From Granulosicoccus sp965214025 (GTDB taxonomy: Bacteria; Pseudomonadota; Gammaproteobacteria; Granulosicoccales; Granulosicoccaceae), in the NCBI GenBank assembly GCA_965214025.1, contig CBDCAW010000003.1, forward strand, positions 1 through 64,000: 64,000 nucleotides of DNA, read 5' to 3'. Shown here in pieces: positions 55,011 through 64,000 of this stretch. The notes under the pieces are model-generated. The model saw nothing but the letters and a program-made list of their open reading frames with translations, did no database searches and was not told the origin of the DNA. Made by a program: the position numbers and the translations under genes. How positions within the stretch are numbered: position 1 is the stretch's first letter; every line of letters begins with the position of its first letter.

Positions 55011-55258
55011 AACTTTCTCCAACACTCGCAAAGAGCCAGGCCCCCTGAGGGCCGACTCACAAGGCACGCCATACGAAGACATGCATTCACATTCAAAAGG
55101 GGCAATGTTCTGCCGGGTTTCTGCCGCCGGCTTGTCTGACGCTTGCCTGTGCAAGGTGACGAGCAACTCGACCAGGCTTTCGCGCCTGGACCGAAAAGCA
55201 GATTTCAGACCTGCCAAACGTCAAGACCCAGCAAGGAAAACCTTGCCGGGTCAGGTAG
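55011..55258 (-). promoter_or_regulatory. Structured leader of the rplC transcription unit
   Basis: About 248 bases from the predicted transcription start to rplC. Near its 5' end is a 12-bp hairpin with a UUUU loop (55225-55252, arms GACCCGGCAAGG / CCTTGCTGGGTC). Next comes CCAGGC-loop-GCCTGG (55172-55189), and close to rplC a GGCCC/GGGCC stem (55039-55053) flanked by GAG/CTC. Layout recalls the L4-controlled S10 leader of enterics, which lies before rpsJ there. Function is inferred. Confidence 0.6.
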
Positions 55259-55264
55259 CCCAGC

Positions 55265-55294
55265 ATTATAACAAGCAGATGAATCTAATTACAA
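55265..55294 (-). promoter_or_regulatory. Sigma-70 promoter between rpsJ and rplC
   Basis: On the minus strand TTGTAA (55289-55294), 18-base spacer, perfect TATAAT (55265-55270). It lies 43 bases past the rpsJ stop in an AT-rich stretch that stands out from the GC-rich surroundings. Confidence 0.75.
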
Positions 55295-55336
55295 TGCGGT
55301 TTCACTGCTATTTGGCGATCGATCAATGACGCTCGA

Positions 55337-55651
55337 TCAGTTCAGCTTGATCTGAACGTCAACGCCTGCGGCAAGGTCCAGCTTCATCAAGGCATCCACG
55401 GTCTTCTCCGTCGGATCGACAATGTCCATCAGGCGCTTGTGGGTACGAATTTCATACTGGTCACGGGCATCCTTGTTGACGTGCGGTGATACGAGGATCG
55501 TGAACCGCTCCTTCTTGGTCGGCAACGGAATGGGCCCGAGGACCCGCGCTCCAGTGCGCTTGGCGGTTTCCAGGATTTCCTTTGCCGAACGGTCGATCAA
55601 CCGATGATCGAACGCCTTCAAGCGGATCCGGATGGTTTGATTGCCTGCCAT
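55337..55651 (-). CDS. rpsJ: 30S ribosomal protein S10
   Basis: 104 residues. IRIRLKAFDHRLIDRSAKEI start and GPIPLPTKKERFTILVSPH. Also NusE, part of the antitermination complex. Only 19 bases behind tuf but 326 bases before rplC, so it belongs to the str transcription unit here. Confidence 0.98.
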   Translation of the reverse strand: MAGNQTIRIRLKAFDHRLIDRSAKEILETAKRTGARVLGPIPLPTKKERFTILVSPHVNKDARDQYEIRTHKRLMDIVDPTEKTVDALMKLDLAAGVDVQIKLN

Positions 55652-55670
55652 GATTGTCTACTCGCCAGTT

Positions 55671-56861
<1,191 letters not shown>

Positions 56862-56956
56862 CACTAGCTCCTGTCGATTGTCAATTGCTCTGCGAGGGCG
56901 GTAGCGCCGCCTTCGCAGAAGCATTATCTGTCTGGGGCAACCCCTGGAAGGAGTCG

Positions 56957-59042
<2,086 letters not shown>

Positions 59043-59047
<5 letters not shown>

Positions 59048-59103
59048 TAACGGTAGCCGAAAACAATCACACGAAAGATGGCTACCAACGGTAGTGCGAA
59101 AAC
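59043..59103 (-). repeat. Degenerate direct repeat at rpsG end / fusA start
   Basis: The plus-strand segments GCCACTAACGGTAGCCGAAAAC (shown in part: 59043-59064, shared core AACGGTAG...CGAAAAC) and 59081-59103 match over about 20 bases. One copy is the rpsG stop region, the other the fusA start region, so a short duplication seems to have created the current junction. Confidence 0.45.
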
Positions 59104-59552
59104 GCCTTGTTCGCTTCGGCCATGCGATGCACGTCGTCACGCTTCTTCACGGCAGATCCTCGTCGTTCTGCGGCGTCGCTAAGCTCGCCGGCCAGTTTCA
59201 ATGTCATCGATTTTTCACCACGCTTGCGCGCGGCATCGATGATCCAGCGCATCGCGAGAGCGCTGCGACGTACCGGGCGCACCTCGACCGGCACCTGGTA
59301 AGTGGCACCACCTACCCGACGTGACTTCACCTCGACTGCCGGACTCACGTTCTCCAGTGCTTTTTCGAGAACTTCGAGCGGCTCGGGAGAACCTTTTTCC
59401 TGAATGGTATCCAGCGCGCCATAGATGACGCGCTCTGCAACGGCCTTCTTGCCATCGAGCATCAGGATGTTGATGAACTTGGTGAGACGCACGCTGCCGA
59501 ACTTGGGATCCGGAAGAATTTCGCGGCGAGGCGCTTCGCTTCTACGTGACAT
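59082..59552 (-). CDS. rpsG: 30S ribosomal protein S7
   Basis: 156 residues. MSRRSEAPRREILPDPKFGS start; KFINILMLDGKKAVAER and RRVGGATYQVPVEVRPVRR conserved. It starts assembly of the 30S head; in enterics S7 regulates this operon. Start site support is weak (AGGA about 15 bases upstream). 93 bases behind rpsL. Confidence 0.98.
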   Translation of the reverse strand: MSRRSEAPRREILPDPKFGSVRLTKFINILMLDGKKAVAERVIYGALDTIQEKGSPEPLEVLEKALENVSPAVEVKSRRVGGATYQVPVEVRPVRRSALAMRWIIDAARKRGEKSMTLKLAGELSDAAERRGSAVKKRDDVHRMAEANKAFSHYRW

Positions 59553-59645
59553 GGCTTATTGGGGTGTTCCTGGCAAGTCTGATCGGGTTTGGATGGCTGA
59601 CGCTTTGACGTGACGCATCGGATCGCGCCCGTGCTTAAAGTACGT

Positions 59646-60020
59646 TCAGCCTTTCGGGCGCTTGGCCCCGTACTTCGAACGACCCTGCCGACGTGACTCC
59701 ACGCCCTGGGTGTCGAGGCTACCTCTGACGGTGTGGTAGCGAACTCCGGGAAGGTCCTTCACACGCCCGCCTCGTATCAGCACGACGGAGTGCTCCTGCA
59801 GATTGTGCCCTTCTCCACCGATGTAGGAAGTGACCTCGTAACCATTGGTCAGACGTACCCGCGCTACCTTGCGCATGGCAGAGTTCGGCTTCTTGGGTGT
59901 TGTCGTGTAGACACGTGTACACACCCCTCGCCGCTGCGGGCAGGCCTGCAGGGCCGGAACGTTGGACTTTTCCGCTTTCCGCTTGCGAGGCTTGCGGACG
60001 AGCTGGTTGATCGTTGCCAT
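59646..60020 (-). CDS. rpsL: 30S ribosomal protein S12
   Basis: 124 residues from ATG 60020 (MATINQLVRKPRKRK). TTTPKKPNSAMRKVARVRL and GGRVKDLPGVRYHTVRG carry the wild-type lysines at the two classic streptomycin-resistance positions, so the gene predicts sensitivity at this target. The open frame extends 28 codons upstream without conservation. No Shine-Dalgarno site is seen; a 13-base duplication lies just before the start. Confidence 0.98.
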   Translation of the reverse strand: MATINQLVRKPRKRKAEKSNVPALQACPQRRGVCTRVYTTTPKKPNSAMRKVARVRLTNGYEVTSYIGGEGHNLQEHSVVLIRGGRVKDLPGVRYHTVRGSLDTQGVESRRQGRSKYGAKRPKG

Positions 60021-60046
60021 AGAATATCGCTGAGAATATCGCTGAG
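60021..60046 (-). repeat. 13-base tandem duplication directly before rpsL
   Basis: GAATATCGCTGAG occurs twice in a row on the plus strand, ending at the rpsL start codon. It occupies the place where the ribosome-binding site should be. Confidence 0.8.
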
Positions 60047-60230
60047 CCGGTGCCACTCGCTGGAGCGGCTGAATACAGAAGCTGATGTTTTGGCGAGTAG
60101 ACAACCGGCCCGACCTGAATCATGGCTCAAACTACGGCCTGGATGAACAGCTCAGGGGAAAACCGATGGTCACACACGTTGCGGTGCGCAGGATCACTTG
60201 CAAACAGCCCCTGCACCCGTTAGCCGACGA

Positions 60231-60259
60231 AGAATATCGGCAAATTTGCACCCTGTCAA
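60231..60259 (-). promoter_or_regulatory. Promoter of the str operon
   Basis: On the minus strand perfect -35 TTGACA (60254-60259), 17-base spacer, -10 TATTCT (60231-60236). Predicted leader of about 200 bases to rpsL. The rest of the 396-base gap to the nitroreductase gene shows no gene. Confidence 0.8.
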
Positions 60260-60416
60260 CGAGAGACTGGAAGGATGCCTGAAGCCGCCGTCGAATCAAC
60301 CGTCACCGGGCAGATGTAGCGCGCCATTCCAAAGGGAGAGCACCTGGTTCTGAAACGAGGGCTCAAGCTGCTAGGATACCGATCCTGCCGACTTCTCATC
60401 ATCTCAGTGCCACCCC

Positions 60417-61148
60417 ATGCCAGAAACCAGCAACACCCGGTCCAGCAGTAACGACATCGATGAGCTGATACGACGTCGCAGCACCACCAAGGTGATGTTG
60501 CCACCGGAACGCCGTGCCGACCGTGAAGCAGCGTGGACCGCCGGGCATCATGAGGCGTTATGCTCTATGGTGGAAACCGCGGTCTGGGCGCCCTTTCACC
60601 GTCGAGCTCACGAGGTAACACATCGCGGTGGCAACATGAACTCACCTGTGCCGTGGCGATTTCACATCGTGGAAGGTGCCGCCTGCACCCGATTGTTGGA
60701 GTTTCTCTGCAGTCAGGCCGAGTCGCAGCCGGATTCCAAATGGAGCCGCGCCTGGCAATCCAAGATCAAGGAAATGCTGGCTGCCTGCGGTGCACTGCTG
60801 CAGGCGACCTGGCTGCCCGATCCATCGGCTAACGATGCGCCTGCCAGCGCAGATCACGGCATGCCGGAACTCACCATGAACAACATGGAACACATAGCGG
60901 CAGCTGGCGCAGCTGTGCAGAACCTGCTGTTGGCGGCCGACTCCCGCGAGTGGCAGAGCTACTGGTCAAGCGGTGGGATATTGCGTGAACCGGAAGTGTT
61001 CGATTACCTCGGTATCGATCGAAGCCAGGTACTCATAGGTGCGATCTTTCTCAACCCTCAACTCATCGATGCGGCCCGCGAGATTCCCGGTGGATTGCGT
61101 GAGGAGCGTGGCGAGTTGGGCTCATGGGCTCGCTGGGTCGAGCTGTAG
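60417..61148 (+). CDS. Nitroreductase-family protein
   Basis: 243 residues. DIDELIRRRSTTKVMLPP is the family N-terminus; VPWRFHIVEGAACTRLLEFL and a MNNMEHIAAAGAAVQNLLLAA helix are typical of FMN-dependent nitroreductases. The segment between the RRRS start and the PWRF motif is longer than in small homologues. Substrate unknown. Divergent from the str operon, convergent with the aldehyde dehydrogenase gene. Confidence 0.85.
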   Translation: MPETSNTRSSSNDIDELIRRRSTTKVMLPPERRADREAAWTAGHHEALCSMVETAVWAPFHRRAHEVTHRGGNMNSPVPWRFHIVEGAACTRLLEFLCSQAESQPDSKWSRAWQSKIKEMLAACGALLQATWLPDPSANDAPASADHGMPELTMNNMEHIAAAGAAVQNLLLAADSREWQSYWSSGGILREPEVFDYLGIDRSQVLIGAIFLNPQLIDAAREIPGGLREERGELGSWARWVEL

Positions 61149-61335
61149 CGTAATGCCCACACCGGGACGACCGTGCCGCTGGACCTGCCGGCAGCACCGA
61201 TCGTCGCATTGGACGCAAGATATCGGCAGGCTCGAACAACACGGCTCATCGGTCCGCAGACTTGCCGATCACAGATGATGTTCAACCGGGGCCAGGTCGA
61301 GACAACTGATCGGATCGCTGCCAACCCGCTACCTC

Positions 61336-62778
61336 TCAGGTATCTTCACTCCAGCCGCCGACCGCCTTCACCTCAAGAAACTCTTCGAGCCCCCAGGGCC
61401 CACCTTCACGCCCGTTGCCCGAATGCTTGTACCCACCGAAGGGCGAACCTTCGGAACGTGCCTGACCGTTCATGTCGATCATGCCGGAACGAAGGCGACG
61501 CGCCACGCGATTCGCCTTGACGCCATCGGATGTCTGCACGTAATTGGTCAGGCCATAATCGGTGTCGTTGGCCAGTGCGATGGCTTCCTCCTCGGTATCG
61601 AACGGCATCATCGACAGTACCGGCCCGAAGATCTCTTCGCGCATGATGTTCATGTCGTTGTGGCAATCCGCAAATACGGTCGGGCGCACGAAATATCCAT
61701 GCTCGACGCCCTCAGGCTTGCCCGGACCACCAGCGACCAGGCGCGCACCGTCATCACCGATGCCACGTTCGATCAGTGTCTGTACCTTGTCGTACTGCGT
61801 TTGACTGACCAGTGGCCCGATGTGCCCACCCGACTTCGAAGCGAGATCGACGGCAGTCTTCTCCGCCTGCGCCCTGGCCTGCTCCACCGCTTCGTCGTAA
61901 CGAGAGCGCTCCACGAGCATGCGGGTGGGCGCATTGCAGGACTGCCCGGTGTTGTTGAAGCATCGCGCGACGCCCTTTGCAACCGCATCGGCAGGGGCAT
62001 CGGCGAAGACGATGTTGGCCCCCTTGCCTCCGAGTTCCAGGGATACCCGTTTCAGGCTGTCAGCCGCGTTCTTGGAGATCGCGATGCCCGCTCTGGAAGA
62101 ACCGGTGAACGAGATCATGGCCACATCCGGATGCCCGGAGAGTGTGGTGCCGACACCGGCACCATCGCCATTGACCAAGTTGAACACACCGGCAGGAACA
62201 CCTGCTTCATGAAGGATGTCGGCGAACAGCATCGCGGAAAGCGGCGACAGCTCGGATGGCTTCAGTACCATCGTGCAACCGGTCGCAATGGCCGGCATGA
62301 CCTTCAGGGCAATCTGGTTCATCGGCCAGTTCCACGGCGTGATCAGACCGCAAACACCGACAGGCTCGTACAGGATGCGGTCATTCGGCGTGTTCGGCCG
62401 CAGTTCACGCTCGAACTCGAAAGTCTCGAGCGCGTTGATGAAGGACTGAATGTGCGAAGAGCCCGCCCCCGTCTGAGCGGCATTCGCCATGTCGATAGGC
62501 GCACCCATCTCGTTACTGATGGTTTTTGCCATCTCGTCGGCACGCGCCTTGTAAGCGGCGAGAACACGCTTCATCAACTCGAGGCGATCTGCCTTGGAGC
62601 TTGATGACCAAGACTCGAAAGCACGTCTGGCGGCTGCCACTGCAGCGTTCGTGTCTGCCTCGCCGCCCAACGATATCGTGGCGCAGATCGCTTCGGTCGA
62701 CGGATTGACGACCTCGAGATCGGTCCCATCTATCGGTGCGACCCAGGCACCGTCGATATAGAAATGTCGTGTGTCCAT
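61336..62778 (-). CDS. NAD(P)-dependent aldehyde dehydrogenase
   Basis: 480 residues from ATG 62778 (MDTRHFYIDGAWVAP); the longer open frame is not conserved. NWPMNQIALKVMPAIATGCT cofactor region, SFTGSSRAGIAI, catalytic Glu in LELGGKGAN and Cys in NTGQSCNAPTR, then EEIFGPVLSMMPF. It oxidises an aldehyde to its acid. It is not a methylmalonate-semialdehyde dehydrogenase (IolA) by these motifs, so a link to the inositol genes is not supported. Confidence 0.93.
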   Translation of the reverse strand: MDTRHFYIDGAWVAPIDGTDLEVVNPSTEAICATISLGGEADTNAAVAAARRAFESWSSSSKADRLELMKRVLAAYKARADEMAKTISNEMGAPIDMANAAQTGAGSSHIQSFINALETFEFERELRPNTPNDRILYEPVGVCGLITPWNWPMNQIALKVMPAIATGCTMVLKPSELSPLSAMLFADILHEAGVPAGVFNLVNGDGAGVGTTLSGHPDVAMISFTGSSRAGIAISKNAADSLKRVSLELGGKGANIVFADAPADAVAKGVARCFNNTGQSCNAPTRMLVERSRYDEAVEQARAQAEKTAVDLASKSGGHIGPLVSQTQYDKVQTLIERGIGDDGARLVAGGPGKPEGVEHGYFVRPTVFADCHNDMNIMREEIFGPVLSMMPFDTEEEAIALANDTDYGLTNYVQTSDGVKANRVARRLRSGMIDMNGQARSEGSPFGGYKHSGNGREGGPWGLEEFLEVKAVGGWSEDT

Positions 62779-62944
62779 GGCATGTTGCTCAACTGGTTCG
62801 TGATGGTGAACAGCACCGGCGGCATTGCAGGAACAAGCTCGCCCGGAGGCTGCGTCGAAGGGTAATCGACCTGCCGTAGACTTTCGCATACTACGAGTCC
62901 GGGCGTAGCGGACATCGTGAGAAAGGACCGCCAGGGCGCACCGG

Positions 62945-63289
62945 TCAAACGCTGATCTGACGTGGTCTGAACTGGATGATACGAGCACTGGGCCGTTGCG
63001 AGACGGGCAACGACTGACCGGCCCGCATGCGTGGCGTGGCCAGCGCGAATCGGTCCTTGCGAAAATGGCAGCCTGCTATGTAGCTCCATTTCCTGAACAG
63101 GCCGAGATACACACAGGCGTCCGCGTCGGTGTCCGCTTCACGCAGACGCCCCAGCAGAAGTTCCACGACGGTGGCAGCAGCGCACAGGTTGCGGTGGCGG
63201 CAATAGCCTTCCATGCACTCTTCCAGTGAACCGTTTGCACACACCAGACCATCGCTCTCATCTGCAGTGGAATCTTTGACGGAATTCAC
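62945..63289 (-). CDS. Small Cys-rich protein, unknown
   Basis: 114 residues from GTG 63289 with AGGAG 11 bases upstream. The middle holds Cys residues in a pattern C-x7-C-x4-C-x5-C (GLVCANGSLEECMEGYCRHR, then NLC), which could bind iron-sulfur or zinc, but I know no matching family. A basic C-terminal tail follows. It is divergent from the last gene across a palindrome, so the two may share control. Confidence 0.55.
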   Translation of the reverse strand: MNSVKDSTADESDGLVCANGSLEECMEGYCRHRNLCAAATVVELLLGRLREADTDADACVYLGLFRKWSYIAGCHFRKDRFALATPRMRAGQSLPVSQRPSARIIQFRPRQISV

Positions 63290-63466
63290 GATCGGTCATA
63301 CTCCTGACAGGTTCGCCTCCCGACTTGCATCGGTACCTCGCAATAACCAAGCAAAATGGTCAAGTTATTGCGAATACTATCCCTACGAGCTATCGCACGC
63401 AACAGCTGCCGACAAGTTGCACGGCAACCGGCCACGCGCCGGGATAGCACTCGCCACTACCACTAA

Positions 63467-63498
63467 AAATAATAATGATTCGTATTTACAATACGAAT
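63467..63498. promoter_or_regulatory. Perfect 21-base palindrome with Fur-like flank
   Basis: ATTCGTATT-TAC-AATACGAAT at 63478-63498: 9-bp arms, 3-base centre. The stretch just before it (AATAATAATGATTCGTATT) resembles a degenerate Fur box. It lies between two divergent genes, 55 bases before the right-hand start. Strong operator candidate; the regulator is a guess. Confidence 0.6.
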
Positions 63499-63552
63499 TC
63501 CCTGTGCGAGCATTCGGTCATCTCGTTTTCGCTTTCCGAAAGGTTACCCAGA

Positions 63553-64000
63553 GTGCCGATTCCACTACCTCGCCCGTCGGTTGCCTCCGGCATCTCGGCG
63601 GCAGTCATGCCACAGCAGAATGACCTGCTGCTGACCCTGACGACGAACGAGCCCGCTGAGGAACAACGACGCACCACGCGTTTCAAGCTGTGGGAACTGC
63701 AGGATTGCTGGCACTGCATGGTGATCGGCACGTGCCTGACGCTGTCCGAAGTTCGGCAGCAGGTTTCGAAATCGGGCAGCAAGGAAAGCGCTCTCAGCGA
63801 CTACGGCGTGCATCGCCTGGCGGTGGAGCGTGCTGCAAACCGCGACCAGCCACTGACGCAACATATACAACGCCTTCTCGATCGGAAGCACCAAACGCGT
63901 ATCCGGCAGTTCCGTCCGGCGCGCGACGCCGACTCATTGCGCTCGCTGTGGACCGTGGGCTCACGGAATGGTGACGTCGCCGGTAGCCTCTGGGCATTGC
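63553..64000 (+). CDS. N-terminal part of a probable DUF2325 protein, runs off window
   Basis: 149 codons seen, open to the window end. GTG 63553 has AAAGG 9 bases upstream; ATG 63607 is the alternative. Key features are KLWELQDCWHCMVIGTCLTL, a DYGVH segment, LDRKHQTRIRQF and GDVAGSLWAL. I recall this pattern (HC..IGTCL, LDRKH, GDIPG.YWAL) from the N-terminal part of DUF2325 proteins in Proteobacteria. The defining C-terminal domain is outside the window, so the assignment is tentative and the function unknown. Confidence 0.6.
   Translation, partial: MPIPLPRPSVASGISAAVMPQQNDLLLTLTTNEPAEEQRRTTRFKLWELQDCWHCMVIGTCLTLSEVRQQVSKSGSKESALSDYGVHRLAVERAANRDQPLTQHIQRLLDRKHQTRIRQFRPARDADSLRSLWTVGSRNGDVAGSLWAL

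Noticed and set aside
55011..55217. In-frame N-terminal extension of L3 by 69 codons
   Set aside because: Not conserved, contains the leader hairpins, and ATG 55010 has a proper ribosome site.
61336..62778. Aldehyde dehydrogenase as IolA (methylmalonate-semialdehyde dehydrogenase)
   Set aside because: Active-site motifs and N-terminus fit general aldehyde dehydrogenases, and it is 25 kb from the inositol genes.

Overview
The window looks like chromosomal DNA of a free-living, GC-rich gammaproteobacterium. The evidence is the str-S10-spc-alpha ribosomal gene order, a 101-residue C- (zinc-less) S14, the ssb/uvrA neighbourhood, a PatZ-type acetyltransferase and NarK beside a PP2C-kinase. A marine heterotroph of the Granulosicoccus type would fit the sugar, inositol and secondary-lipid genes, but that placement is inference. 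I see no tRNA, rRNA, CRISPR array, insertion sequence or prophage.

Layout. 1-5951: 3' part of a PfaC-like secondary-lipid/polyunsaturated fatty acid megasynthase (KS-CLF-AT and four hotdog units). 6113-15659: DNA repair and stress block (ssb, YajR-like MFS, peptide-binding protein, uvrA, protein acetyltransferase). 15739-20402: FrcABC-like sugar ABC transporter with a divergent ROK regulator. 20472-26952: class II photolyase, App1-like phosphatase overlapping an alpha/beta hydrolase, sodium-solute symporter, secreted endonuclease/exonuclease/phosphatase lipoprotein. 27133-37897: inositol genes (IolC-aldolase fusion, IolB with a GlcG-like protein), a family 92-like glycosyltransferase, polyphosphate glucokinase, a LysR regulator, and a nitrate-transporter/PP2C-kinase locus. 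38193-41286: gpsA and an ABC exporter directly behind rplQ. 41314-60020: 32 translation, secretion and transcription genes from rplQ back to rpsL, all on the minus strand. 60417-64000: nitroreductase, aldehyde dehydrogenase, a Cys-rich small protein and the start of a probable DUF2325 protein behind a perfect palindrome.

The most unusual signal is the number of short tandem repeats inside or at the edges of genes. A 33-bp array with one 34-bp unit splits a PP2C-kinase fusion into two frames. A ~50-bp array repeats the frcC-stop/frcA-start junction and creates two micro-ORFs chained by ATGA overlaps. A GTACCA array encodes a Gly-Thr tract in an ABC exporter. Two 8-bp arrays lie behind iolB, and shorter repeats occur in the MFS and IolC genes and in the rpsL leader. 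rpmJ (L36) also carries an apparent one-base deletion. With the split kinase this means either two real frameshifts or two assembly errors, so both need read-level checking.

Ribosomal operon logic: a near-consensus promoter precedes rpsL. rpsJ sits 19 bp behind tuf, and a second strong promoter with a ~250-nt structured leader lies between rpsJ and rplC. S10 is thus attached to the str unit, and the L3-L4-L23 unit seems to start at rplC.
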